Source: Candidatus Saccharimonadota bacterium (lineage in GTDB: Bacteria; Patescibacteriota; Saccharimonadia; Saccharimonadales; AQU-01). Taken from it: a stretch of 40,226 bases of DNA. The notes beneath the pieces are model-generated. The model saw only the letters and a program-made list of their open reading frames with translations. It did not search any database and was not told the DNA's origin. This document shows, in pieces, positions 1-8,044 of the stretch. Location of the stretch: positions 1 to 40,226 of the forward strand of contig JAHBAU020000008.1 of the NCBI GenBank assembly GCA_018499905.2, given 5' to 3'. The position numbers and the translations under genes are program-made. Within the stretch, counting starts at the first letter, position 1; each line of letters begins with the position of its first letter.

Positions 1-336
1 GGCATGATCGGTGCGGTCATCGGGCTCTATGCTGCCGGTACAATGAATATGTCACTGTCACAGATCAGGCAGCACTATACTCGCATGGCCGCCATACCAG
101 AGACAAATTTTACCGTCGGCGACAAAGACGCGGTCATCAAGAAAATCGTTGAAGTGTTTCAAAGCGAGGCCGAACCCGACTTCCTTGATGGCGTTACATT
201 CCAAATGAAAGATGGCAGCTGGATCAATGTTCGACCTAGTAACACCGAGCCAGTCCTCCGTCTCAATGCCGAAGCGCCAACAAAGGAGCAGCTTGACGAT
301 TTGGTGGGTAAAGTCCTCAGTTGCATAAATTCTTGA
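1..336 (+). CDS. Phosphomannomutase/phosphoglucomutase, C-terminal fragment (5' end outside window)
   Basis: The frame is open from base 1, so the gene begins upstream of the window and only the last 111 residues are present. The fragment carries the family's phosphate-binding loop near its end (WINVRPSNTEPVLRLNAEA), which identifies the C-terminal domain 4 of alpha-D-phosphohexomutases. Enzymes of this family interconvert hexose 6- and 1-phosphates in the cytoplasm. With gmd and fcl in the same window, a mannose-phosphate role feeding GDP-mannose is plausible, but the fragment cannot separate phosphomannomutase from phosphoglucomutase. The ORF track's Met at base 4 is an internal residue, not a start. 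Confidence 0.85.
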   Translation, partial: GMIGAVIGLYAAGTMNMSLSQIRQHYTRMAAIPETNFTVGDKDAVIKKIVEVFQSEAEPDFLDGVTFQMKDGSWINVRPSNTEPVLRLNAEAPTKEQLDDLVGKVLSCINS

Positions 337-438
337 ACAGACGTCAGAGCCAGAGTACGTAGCGTCCGAAAACAAATTGTAGCTTATTTTACTACTTTCT
401 TTCTTCTATCTGTTAAAAGCACAAGCGTATAATAAATT

Positions 439-447
439 TGCTATAAT
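439..447 (+). promoter_or_regulatory. Extended -10 promoter for the 460-1056 gene
   Basis: TGCTATAAT is a perfect extended -10 element. Its last base lies 12 nt before the ATG at 460, so a start about 7 nt downstream would give a leader of roughly 6 nt without a Shine-Dalgarno sequence. No good -35 hexamer is visible, which is normal for extended -10 promoters. The rest of the 337-459 gap is AT-rich and shows no gene or clear terminator. Confidence 0.5.
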
Positions 448-459
448 TAAAAAACAAAC

Positions 460-1056
460 ATGGTTCAATTTTCTATAAAGAAATCTACACCGGTAACAAG
501 CTCTCAGAAAAACACAAAACGCTTTGGTTTCACAAAAATACCCAAGTGGTTACTTGCACTATTGTTTGTTGGCGTTGTGGTGCTGGCATATGGAGCCTTT
601 CGATATGTCGACAAACCAGATCAACTAACAGAGGACACCACGCCAATTTCTCAAACCTCCACTAATCAAGATATTGATTTTTCACCGGCCACCGAAGAAG
701 ACAAGGCAGACATTGATAGCCGCAAAGCAGACCTCGGCAATACCACTCAGCCAACAACTCCCCCCAATACACTAAAAACTGTTACACCGGTTATCGTTGG
801 GTCAAGCAACTCCCCAGTATCTGTTCGGTCATATGTTTCTGGCGTCATAGAAAGTGGTGGTATATGCACATTAACGCTGACTAATGGCATCTCAGCCTTA
901 ACGACTGAGGGCGAGGCCTCTGCAGGACCACAAACAACTGATTGCCCCGAACTCAGCATCGCTACAGTGTCGCCCGGCACCTGGAAAGCAACAATAAGCT
1001 ATAAATCCACAACGTCTCAGGGGACCTCATCACAAGACTGGGAGATTACTCTTTAG
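460..1056 (+). CDS. Membrane-anchored protein with extracellular Ig-like C-terminus, function unknown
   Basis: I do not recognise a named family. The 198-residue product has a basic N-terminus, one transmembrane helix at about residues 28-48, a Thr/Pro/Asp-rich linker to about residue 105, and a beta-rich domain in the last 80 residues with two cysteines (ICTLTL, TDCPEL) that could form a disulfide. This layout suggests a bitopic protein with its C-terminus outside the cell. The ATG follows an extended -10 promoter almost directly and has no Shine-Dalgarno sequence. The next gene starts 7 nt after the stop, so the two are probably co-transcribed and may act together at the surface. The domain assignment is by eye only. 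Confidence 0.75.
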   Translation: MVQFSIKKSTPVTSSQKNTKRFGFTKIPKWLLALLFVGVVVLAYGAFRYVDKPDQLTEDTTPISQTSTNQDIDFSPATEEDKADIDSRKADLGNTTQPTTPPNTLKTVTPVIVGSSNSPVSVRSYVSGVIESGGICTLTLTNGISALTTEGEASAGPQTTDCPELSIATVSPGTWKATISYKSTTSQGTSSQDWEITL

Positions 1057-1063
1057 TAAGCCT

Positions 1064-3061
1064 ATGAAACGACTTGTCCTCTTTGCCCTTTCGCTTACCG
1101 CATCGCTCATCTTAGCCAATGGACTCGTCGGCAAGTCTTCAACCGTATCGGCGGTAACTGCTGCTGACTGGAAGCCCGGAAGAATTATTGACGATGGTAT
1201 ATTTTTCAATGCACATTCTATGGATGCTGGCACCATTCAGGCATTTTTAAATGCCAAGGTGCCTGTCTGCGACTCAAATGGCGACCAGCCTTACCCTGGT
1301 TACGCGAATCGTCGGGCTTACTCAGCGGCTAACGGCGTTTCAACCCCATTCACTTGTCTCAAAGAATACTCGCAAAATACGCCAACAATGAATGCCAACG
1401 CCTACTGCAGTAGCACCTACTCTGGCGGTACCAAAACGGCCGCACAAATAATAAAAGATGTGTCTGTGGCCTGCTCTATCAATCCGCAAGTCCTCCTGGT
1501 CTTATTACAGAAAGAGCAAGGGCTCGTCACTGACGACTGGCCGTGGCCAATCCAATACACAAAGGCGACAGGGTTTTCTTGTCCCGATACTGCCCCGTGC
1601 GACCCATCATTTGCCGGCTTTTTTTATCAGGTCTATTACGCCGCCCGACAATTTCAGCGCTACGCGAAAGAGCCAAATAGCTTCAACTACCGAACTGGAC
1701 AGAATAACTTTATTTCATACCAGGCTAATAACCCTGGGTGCGGAGGTACCACCGTTTATATCGAAAATCAGGCGACTGCCGGACTATATAACTACACGCC
1801 ATATCAGCCAAATCAGGCCGCACTCAACAACCTCTATGGTACTGGGGATGGCTGTAGCGCCTATGGTAATCGAAACTTTTGGCGAATGTTCAGTGACTGG
1901 TTCGGCTCAACAAGAGGGCTGGACTACTCGTGGCAGTTTGCGGGTATGCAGTTCTCAACCGGTTCTTCAAATGTTATGGGAGGAACCAAAGTTACAATTA
2001 ATGTTGTCGCCAAGAATACCGGCAATCAGTCCTGGTCAAATAGCAACTTTCCCGTCAGATTAGCTACTTTTGCCCCAAGTAATCATGCCAGTGCACTTTA
2101 TGATTCAACTTGGGTAAATAACGCTCGTCCAGCAACAGTATCCCCGGCAATTGTTCTTCCAGGTGAACACGCAAACTTTACTTTTGTGGTTAATGTGCCT
2201 GACATGGGTGGGACCTATTTCGAAAGGTTTAATTTGGTAGCCGAAGGTGCCACCTGGTTCCCTGACATAGATTTTGGAATAACCCTCAACGTCACCAAAC
2301 CACAATACAAATGGCAGATGGTCTCTCAAGCTTCTTCCAATGGCTTCAGGCTGACGCCGGGGGCTACCAGCCAGTTCACGCTTGTCGTCAGGAACACCGG
2401 AAATGTCACCTGGAATCACAATACCAATCCGGTTCGACTTGCAACCTGGGCACCTTCGTACAGATCAAGTCCCTTCTACGACCCTTCTTGGCCAGGAGAG
2501 TTTCGAGCAGCTAATCTACAAGACGGTGATGGCTTGGTAGCACCGGGTGAAACAGCGAGCTTTGTATTCAATGTCCGCGCACCAACAACACCTGGTTTTT
2601 ATGTTGAGCGCTACAATATTGTGTCGGAAGGTAAGGCTTGGTTTGACGATCCGTGGATGGAGTTTCAAGTTAATGTTGGCAATTTCTATACATGGCAAAT
2701 GGTGTCGCAATCATCGAGTACCGGCTCATTTGCACTAAGTCCCGGCAGTACAGCAACGATAACTTTAACGGCTCGCAACACTGGCAACACAACATGGAAT
2801 AACTCATCAACGCCAGCGCGACTTGCAACCTGGGCACCTTCATACCGGACTAGTAGTTTCTATGATTCATCATGGCCAGGTCAATTCCGGGCCGCCACAC
2901 TCACCCAGTCAACCGTCGCGCCGAATGGCACAGGAACGTTTGTCTTTACAGTACGCGCCCCTTCGACCCCGGGATTCTATGTGGAAAGGTTTAACTTGGT
3001 TGCTGAAGGAATCAAATGGTTCGATGACCCATGGATGGAATTCAATTTCCTCGTGCAATAG
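1064..3061 (+). CDS. Secreted protein: lysozyme-like/hemagglutinin-type N-domain plus three Ig-like repeats
   Basis: The 665-residue product begins with a signal peptide (about residues 1-31). Residues 35-285 form a cysteine-rich domain (motifs LLVLLQKEQGLVT, CPDTAPCD, YGTGDGCSAYGNRNF) resembling secreted actinobacterial proteins often labelled hemagglutinin. Its helix-plus-Glu motif (KEQG, E151) recalls lysozyme-like folds, but a hydrolase activity is inference. Residues 286-411, 413-539 and 540-665 are three tandem beta-sandwich repeats, each with an NTGN..W core and a late YFERFNLV/YVERYNIV/YVERFNLV motif, similar to NBR1-type four-tryptophan Ig domains. The protein ends with the third repeat and shows no LPXTG or membrane anchor, so it is either released or held non-covalently, perhaps through the repeats. 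It lies 7 nt after the preceding membrane protein gene. Confidence 0.8.
   Translation: MKRLVLFALSLTASLILANGLVGKSSTVSAVTAADWKPGRIIDDGIFFNAHSMDAGTIQAFLNAKVPVCDSNGDQPYPGYANRRAYSAANGVSTPFTCLKEYSQNTPTMNANAYCSSTYSGGTKTAAQIIKDVSVACSINPQVLLVLLQKEQGLVTDDWPWPIQYTKATGFSCPDTAPCDPSFAGFFYQVYYAARQFQRYAKEPNSFNYRTGQNNFISYQANNPGCGGTTVYIENQATAGLYNYTPYQPNQAALNNLYGTGDGCSAYGNRNFWRMFSDWFGSTRGLDYSWQFAGMQFSTGSSNVMGGTKVTINVVAKNTGNQSWSNSNFPVRLATFAPSNHASALYDSTWVNNARPATVSPAIVLPGEHANFTFVVNVPDMGGTYFERFNLVAEGATWFPDIDFGITLNVTKPQYKWQMVSQASSNGFRLTPGATSQFTLVVRNTGNVTWNHNTNPVRLATWAPSYRSSPFYDPSWPGEFRAANLQDGDGLVAPGETASFVFNVRAPTTPGFYVERYNIVSEGKAWFDDPWMEFQVNVGNFYTWQMVSQSSSTGSFALSPGSTATITLTARNTGNTTWNNSSTPARLATWAPSYRTSSFYDSSWPGQFRAATLTQSTVAPNGTGTFVFTVRAPSTPGFYVERFNLVAEGIKWFDDPWMEFNFLVQ
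1919..3058 (+). repeat. Three tandem ~380-bp coding repeats (Ig-like domains)
   Basis: Three in-frame units of about 125 codons start near 1919, 2300 and 2681. Units two and three are close at DNA level: CGACTTGCAACCTGGGCACC and the next three bases are identical at 2435-2457 and 2819-2841, and the spacing of the surrounding motifs is the same. Unit one is more diverged. This points to a recent duplication or gene conversion between units two and three. Confidence 0.8.
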
Positions 3062-3119
3062 CCACTAGCGTCACTCAGTTTGTTGCCGTATTTACACACT
3101 TAAAATAAGCTCTTTAATC

Positions 3120-3128
3120 TGTTACTAT
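3120..3128 (+). promoter_or_regulatory. Extended -10 promoter for fcl
   Basis: TGTTACTAT fits TGN-TACTAT and ends 9 nt before the fcl ATG at 3138. The predicted transcript would have a leader of about 3 nt, and no Shine-Dalgarno sequence precedes the ATG. This would drive fcl and, through overlap, the exporter genes. Confidence 0.4.
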
Positions 3129-3137
3129 AGACTAGAT

Positions 3138-4211
3138 ATGGACAAAAAAGCCAAGATATATATTGCCGGACATAACGGACTTGTGGGGAGCGCCATTTAT
3201 CGCAATCTTCAGGCCGCCGGATATACAAATTTCATACTAAAAACCCACAATGAGCTAGACCTCACCGACCAGGCGGCTACCGAGGCCTTCTTTGCGTCCG
3301 AAAAACCTGAATATGTATTCCTGGCTGCTGCAAAGGTTGGCGGCATTATGGCCAACAACACCTACCGAGCCGACTTTATTCACAAGAATTTACAGATACA
3401 ATCAAATGTCATTGGTTCGAGCTATACCCACGGTGTCAAAAAACTATTATTTCTTGGCAGTAGCTGCATTTACCCCAAATTGGCAGACCAGCCTATGCGC
3501 GAAGATTCGCTGCTGACTAGCGATCTTGAATATACCAATGAGCCCTATGCCATTGCCAAAATTGCTGGCATTAAGCTTATTGAAAGTTTTAACATTCAGT
3601 TCGGCACAAATTACCTATCTGTTATGCCCACCAACCTGTACGGCATTAACGACAACTTTGATCTGGACAAATCACACGTCCTACCAGCCATGATTCGAAA
3701 AATGTTTTTGGCTCAGTGGCTCAAAACAAAAGATATGCCTGCTATCATCAAAAATCTTGGGCTGGAAGGCTCCGATGAACAAACAATCTTAGACAAGCTT
3801 GCTGGTTACGGCATTCACAAAACTGCCGACAATGTAACGCTCAGCCTCTGGGGAACCGGTAAGCCTTTCCGCGAATTTCTGCATGTTGACGACATGGCAG
3901 CAGCTTGCGTATTCGTAATGGAAAAAGTTAATTTCAAAGATGTTGCCGGTAGTGGTCCAGAGATAAAAAACACCCACATCAATGTTGGCACAGGCGAGGA
4001 TCTCAGCATCCACGACCTTGCCCATCTCGTTAAAGAACTTGTTGGGTTTGAAGGTAGCATTGACTTTGATAGTTCCAAACCAGATGGAACACCCAGGAAG
4101 TTGCTCAGCGTCGATAAATTACATGGCCTAGGCTGGAAACATACAATTGAACTACGAGAAGGTATCGGTCGCACGATTGACTGGTACAAGGATAACGTAA
4201 TTAATGCGTAA
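3138..4211 (+). CDS. fcl: GDP-L-fucose synthase (GDP-4-keto-6-deoxymannose epimerase/reductase)
   Basis: The product is an extended short-chain dehydrogenase that epimerises and reduces GDP-4-keto-6-deoxy-D-mannose to GDP-L-fucose with NADPH in the cytoplasm. The N-terminal Rossmann loop ([15 protein letters not shown]), the GSSCIYPK segment holding the catalytic Ser, and the YxxxK pair in [11 protein letters not shown] are all present. [14 protein letters not shown] is also typical of the family. At 357 residues it is about 35 longer than common Fcl proteins, with extra sequence around residues 195-235. Its partner gmd is 13 kb away on the other strand. Its stop overlaps the Wzm start by 8 nt, so it is probably translated in one unit with the exporter. 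Confidence 0.92.
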   Translation: MDKKAKIYIAGHNGLVGSAIYRNLQAAGYTNFILKTHNELDLTDQAATEAFFASEKPEYVFLAAAKVGGIMANNTYRADFIHKNLQIQSNVIGSSYTHGVKKLLFLGSSCIYPKLADQPMREDSLLTSDLEYTNEPYAIAKIAGIKLIESFNIQFGTNYLSVMPTNLYGINDNFDLDKSHVLPAMIRKMFLAQWLKTKDMPAIIKNLGLEGSDEQTILDKLAGYGIHKTADNVTLSLWGTGKPFREFLHVDDMAAACVFVMEKVNFKDVAGSGPEIKNTHINVGTGEDLSIHDLAHLVKELVGFEGSIDFDSSKPDGTPRKLLSVDKLHGLGWKHTIELREGIGRTIDWYKDNVINA

Positions 4212-5034
4212 TCAAAGCGCGGTTTCTATCCAAGCCGGGCGACGCGCCAGCCTAAATATTAAGGAATTGTGGTCGTATCGTGAACTATTCCTCTTCTTTG
4301 CCTGGCGAGACATAAAGGTTCGCTACAAGCAGACTGCTCTGGGAGCTGGCTGGGCAATCCTGCAGCCCTTCTTAGCGACCGGTGTATTTACACTGTTTTT
4401 TAATCGTGTTGCAGGCATCAGCTCGGGTTCAGCGACTATCCCCTACCCAGTCTTTGCGTATCTGGGGCTTATGTACTGGAACTGCTTCTCTGGGTCTTTA
4501 AGTACGGTCAGCAACTCGCTCGTTTCTGCACAAGGCTTGATAACAAAAATCTACTTTCCTCGGCTAATCCCACCTTTGGCTGCGGTTGCGCTGAGCGTTG
4601 TTGATTTCTTCTTTGCTGGGGTTGCTTTTATCGCCATACTGATTGCATTCAAAGTACAGCCTGACATTTTAGGCCTGTTGATGATTCTGCCAAGTTTGGT
4701 TCTGATAGTTCTTGGGGCATTTGGTCTGGGCGTATTTTTCGCCGCTTTGAATGTGAAATATCGCGATGTTCGTTCGGCATTGCCATTTATTACACAGATT
4801 CTTTTATTTGTAACACCAGTTATCTACCCCATTAGTCTTATACCGGAACGGTTTCGCATTTATGCATACCTAAACCCTGCTGCGGGAGCAATCAGCGCAG
4901 TACGAGCCGCATTTTTTGATCAGCCGATCAACTGGGCCGGCTTTGGATTATCTGTGCTTGGGGCAGTCATCATGATTGTATTTGGGCTCTGGTATTTTAG
5001 ACGAACAGAAAAGAACTTTGTGGATGTTATATGA
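4204..5034 (+). CDS. wzm: ABC-2 type polysaccharide export permease (Wzm/TagG family)
   Basis: This is a 276-residue integral membrane protein with about six hydrophobic helices. It has the family's N-terminal interface region ([20 protein letters not shown]) ahead of the first helix and the NVKYRDVR motif after residue 180. Wzm proteins form the membrane channel that moves an undecaprenyl-linked polysaccharide across the membrane, powered by Wzt. The gene overlaps fcl upstream by 8 nt and wzt downstream by 4 nt (ATGA), so the three are translationally coupled. The length is normal for the family. Confidence 0.92.
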   Translation: MRNQSAVSIQAGRRASLNIKELWSYRELFLFFAWRDIKVRYKQTALGAGWAILQPFLATGVFTLFFNRVAGISSGSATIPYPVFAYLGLMYWNCFSGSLSTVSNSLVSAQGLITKIYFPRLIPPLAAVALSVVDFFFAGVAFIAILIAFKVQPDILGLLMILPSLVLIVLGAFGLGVFFAALNVKYRDVRSALPFITQILLFVTPVIYPISLIPERFRIYAYLNPAAGAISAVRAAFFDQPINWAGFGLSVLGAVIMIVFGLWYFRRTEKNFVDVI

Positions 5035-6332
5035 GCAAAAAAGATAGTTCCTCGTTGCCAGCAATTGAAGTTACGGGTATCAGCAAATGCTATACCATTA
5101 ATCATAAGAATAAGGCGAGCTATAGCACCCTCAAGGACGATCTGGCAAACATAGTTCGCGCGCCACTTGGTAAAAAAATTGAGAGTACGGAAGAAAAATT
5201 CTGGGCGCTCAAGAATGTTAGTTTTGAAGTACCAAAGGGCGAAATTTTTGGCGTCATTGGCAAAAATGGTTCTGGTAAATCAACACTCCTCAAAATTCTG
5301 TCGCGTATCGTCGACCCCACAGAAGGTTCAATTAAAATTCGCGGACGGGTTGCCAGCCTCCTAGAAGTCGGAACGGGCTTTCACCCAGAGCTAACCGGCC
5401 GTGAGAATATATATTTCAACGGCTCTATGCTAGGGATGAGTCGCCAGGAAATAACGTCAAAGTTTCAAGAGATAGTCGATTTTTCTGAGATTGAAAAATT
5501 TATTGATACCCCGGTTAAGTTTTACTCGTCGGGTATGTACGTACGCTTGGCCTTTGCTGTCGCGGCGCATCTTGACCCAGAAATTCTTATTCTTGACGAG
5601 GTACTGGCTGTCGGTGATGCCGCCTTTCAGCAAAAATCAATGAAGAAAATCCTGAGTACGATGACCGAAGGTAGAACAGTACTGTTTGTCAGTCACAGCA
5701 TGGGGGCCATCCGTCAGCTTTGCACCAAAGGGGTGCTCCTCAAAGAAGGTACGGTTGAAGCCAGCGGCAGCATTGGCGCTATCACCGACCGCTACCTACT
5801 AGAAACTATGAACGAAGGCGAAGAAGCAACGAGTGAGCTGAGTCCAACCTGGGTAAATAACGGCTCGGTTGATAGCGAGTGGTTTGTACCAGAAGAAATA
5901 TCACTAGTTGATGCTGATCAAAAACCCTTAAAAGGTGTGGCCGATCGCAATGAGGACGCTTGGGTTAGCATAAAAGGCACCATTAAGAAAACCGATCCAG
6001 CCTTTACACTTGGTTACGCGCTCTGGGACAAAGACTCACGCAACATGCTCTACATGTCCTTAGCGACAGATGGTAGCCAGAAAGATTGGCCAAAATTTAA
6101 TAAAGGCCCGGTGCAAATCCTTGGCAAAATTCCACGTCGACTGTTGAATACAGGCAACTACCGAGTAACGGTCGTTGACGCGCTGTTTCAAAAATACTGG
6201 ATTCATGATCCCGAAGCAAGCCCCATGCGAGTTGGGCTAAAAGTTGATGGCAAGTACACGTCGTCACCCTATTGGCTTGATAATAGGGGCGGCATTATTG
6301 CACCAGAAATTACTGATTGGAAAAACGCCTAA
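5031..6332 (+). CDS. wzt: Polysaccharide ABC transporter ATPase with C-terminal carbohydrate-binding domain (Wzt)
   Basis: The ATPase half (about residues 10-250) has Walker A GKNGSGKS (77-84), a signature region YSSGMYVRLAFA and Walker B ILILDEVLAVGD. Unlike short TagH/KpsT-type ATPases, this 433-residue protein continues with a beta-rich domain from about residue 265 that matches the Wzt C-terminal domain in position and character. In characterised O-antigen systems that domain recognises the modified non-reducing end of the finished chain. It pairs with the overlapping wzm gene. Three methyltransferase genes follow immediately, which is relevant to possible end-capping. The gene converges on the next gene with a 9-nt gap. 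Confidence 0.92.
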   Translation: MSKKDSSSLPAIEVTGISKCYTINHKNKASYSTLKDDLANIVRAPLGKKIESTEEKFWALKNVSFEVPKGEIFGVIGKNGSGKSTLLKILSRIVDPTEGSIKIRGRVASLLEVGTGFHPELTGRENIYFNGSMLGMSRQEITSKFQEIVDFSEIEKFIDTPVKFYSSGMYVRLAFAVAAHLDPEILILDEVLAVGDAAFQQKSMKKILSTMTEGRTVLFVSHSMGAIRQLCTKGVLLKEGTVEASGSIGAITDRYLLETMNEGEEATSELSPTWVNNGSVDSEWFVPEEISLVDADQKPLKGVADRNEDAWVSIKGTIKKTDPAFTLGYALWDKDSRNMLYMSLATDGSQKDWPKFNKGPVQILGKIPRRLLNTGNYRVTVVDALFQKYWIHDPEASPMRVGLKVDGKYTSSPYWLDNRGGIIAPEITDWKNA

Positions 6333-6341
6333 ACCCTCTGT

Positions 6342-7184
6342 CTATTTCTTAGCTGAACGAGGCTTTTTAGATTTTGCCTTGGCAAATATGGTTACTGGTT
6401 GCATTGTTTCAATTGAGTGACTGGCAATCTTTGGGGTCTTTGCTTGATAACGCTTCATATCCGCAACTTCGTCCATAGCCTTCGGTGAAACAAACGGCGG
6501 CGTTCCAATCATTATTGGTGAGCCGTCATATGAGCTTATGATGTAGGTAAGCAGGTAGTGGGGAAAATTATCGAGCGTAAGTTCAACTTCTTTGATTTTT
6601 AGTTTTGCAAAATCCTTGTTATTAACAAGTATGAGGTTGGTTTTGGTAACAAAGGCCAGTGAGTAGCCCTTCTTTTTCCCAAGCTTAAGTTGAGAGAGCG
6701 CTGAGGCGCCAAAATACTGACCCGGCGACTGAACTGCCTCAACATGTGGCGGTATACTAGGATTAAATTCAATGACGACCACCCGTGGTAAATGCTCTTT
6801 GAGCGATTCAAAGATGTAGTAATCATCACTGTCAATATCTATTGATATGAGGTCAGGAACCTGACTGCCTATCTCTCTCGTCAGTATATTCTCAAGTGAG
6901 TTTTCACCGGCCGCTTCGACAAAGGCGGTTACAAACTTGACTTTATCAAATGCCTTGTACTCACGCTGGGCTTCATCACTTCGTTTCTTGTCACTCTCAA
7001 TGAGCACCGCATGCCAGTCTTTATTGTGCCAAAGATCCCAGATATTACTTAGATATTTTCCATCCCAAGAACCAAACTCGACAGCAATCTTGCTTTTGGT
7101 ACCAATACGTTTAAAAATCTCGGCTATAACACCGTCTTCACCCCATTGTGACGTCTCTGACTTGCGATATTTTTCTAAATCCAT
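6342..7184 (-). CDS. FkbM-like SAM-dependent methyltransferase
   Basis: The product has the SAM-binding Rossmann start AVEFGSWDGKYLSN, an acidic second-strand end (LIESD) and ISIDIDSDDYYIFESL followed by VVIEFNP, the arrangement of FkbM-type O-methyltransferases. It probably methylates a sugar or polymer end, given the exporter upstream and methyltransferases downstream, but the acceptor is unknown. I place the start at 7184 instead of the ORF-track GTG at 7202, because a TATACT -10 element (7191-7196, minus strand) lies between them and would start transcription at the ATG itself. That gives 280 residues. The tail is Lys/Arg-rich. It is the only leftward gene between fcl and gmd. Confidence 0.75.
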   Translation of the reverse strand: MDLEKYRKSETSQWGEDGVIAEIFKRIGTKSKIAVEFGSWDGKYLSNIWDLWHNKDWHAVLIESDKKRSDEAQREYKAFDKVKFVTAFVEAAGENSLENILTREIGSQVPDLISIDIDSDDYYIFESLKEHLPRVVVIEFNPSIPPHVEAVQSPGQYFGASALSQLKLGKKKGYSLAFVTKTNLILVNNKDFAKLKIKEVELTLDNFPHYLLTYIISSYDGSPIMIGTPPFVSPKAMDEVADMKRYQAKTPKIASHSIETMQPVTIFAKAKSKKPRSAKK

Positions 7185-7190
7185 TCTGCG

Positions 7191-7239
7191 AGTATAACAC
7201 ACAATCGGTCACTGATTACGAAGTTAATTGTGTTATAAT
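7191..7239. promoter_or_regulatory. Divergent extended -10 promoters
   Basis: On the minus strand TGTTATACT (7191-7199) ends 6 nt before the ATG at 7184, predicting a leaderless mRNA for the FkbM-like gene. On the plus strand TGTTATAAT (7231-7239) would start transcription near 7246, with a GGAGG-type ribosome site (around 7254) ahead of the ATG at 7266. Both are strong extended -10 matches, so this gap probably drives the main glycosyltransferase operon and the opposing methyltransferase. Confidence 0.6.
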
Positions 7240-7265
7240 TTCTTGAGAATTACGGAGGGAAAACC

Positions 7266-8042
7266 ATGTTCTTTAGAGACCGAGTTCAGAATGTCAAGCC
7301 AGGAGAAAAAGTACTCGAGATTGGGCCGGGGGGGACTCCGCACGAGCGAGCTGATGTTTTTTTAGACCTTGATCCCAAGCTCTTTAAAGATGAAACCGAA
7401 GCCCATTATCAACGAGGTGCGGCACCCAAGCTTAAAACCGACAAACCAATCGTGTACTACGATGGTAAGAAGTTCCCATTCAAAGATAAGGAATTTGATT
7501 ACGTCATCTGCTCTCATGTCTTAGAGCATGTTGATGACATCGCCGCTTTTGTGAAAGAAATTTTTCGCATCACAAATAAGGGTTATTTTGAATTCCCTTC
7601 CATTTTGTACGACTACATCTACGACATTCCAGTACATCCAAACTTTGTACGTTTCGACAAAGAGACCAACACTCTGAGGTGGCTCAAAAAGGCCGACACT
7701 CATTTTGCAGAGTTTAAAGATGTACAGTATTTCTTCTTCAAATCCATCGAAAAAGGCCACGAGTGCCTGGTGCAAAGCCTTGAGCTCAGCATGATTCAAG
7801 GGTTTGAATGGACCAAGCCATTCACCGTCAAGAAGGCGACTTCCATTTCGCAATTAGTGCCGCCAATAAATAAAATTCAGAAGGCCCGCCAGCTTGCCCC
7901 ACTTATCCCTCCTGCCCCGGCCGAACGACCCGTCGATCAAATTCCATTAGAAGTTTTGACGAGTGAATTAAAGCGCCGTGCCAAAAGACGTGCCCGCCGT
8001 CATGCCGGTCGCGTCGCGCGAAAATTAGGCGTAAGGAAATAG
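7266..8042 (+). CDS. Class I SAM-dependent methyltransferase (Methyltransf_11-like)
   Basis: The 258-residue product shows motif I VLEIGPGGTPHE, an acidic loop VFLDLDP, and motif II/III FDYVICSHVLEHVDD, all typical of small-molecule class I methyltransferases. Here the likely acceptor is a sugar, lipid-linked glycan or glycan end. The last 40 residues are not part of the fold. They hold a very basic helix (RRAKRRARRHAGR) that could bind membrane or nucleic acid. A clear ribosome site (GGAGGG) precedes the ATG, unlike neighbouring first genes. It is the first gene of a run that continues with overlaps or very short gaps to 17142. The next gene starts 2 nt after its stop. Confidence 0.85.
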   Translation: MFFRDRVQNVKPGEKVLEIGPGGTPHERADVFLDLDPKLFKDETEAHYQRGAAPKLKTDKPIVYYDGKKFPFKDKEFDYVICSHVLEHVDDIAAFVKEIFRITNKGYFEFPSILYDYIYDIPVHPNFVRFDKETNTLRWLKKADTHFAEFKDVQYFFFKSIEKGHECLVQSLELSMIQGFEWTKPFTVKKATSISQLVPPINKIQKARQLAPLIPPAPAERPVDQIPLEVLTSELKRRAKRRARRHAGRVARKLGVRK

Positions 8043-8044
8043 TT

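Noticed and set aside
1458-2063. 201-aa plus-strand ORF inside the secreted Ig-repeat protein
   Set aside because: It lies wholly within a better-supported gene in another frame, and its sequence has no coherent domain or signal.
1919-3058. CRISPR-like or phase-variable short repeats
   Set aside because: The repeat unit is about 380 bp, in frame and coding for an Ig-like domain, so it is domain duplication. No short repeat-spacer array exists in the window.
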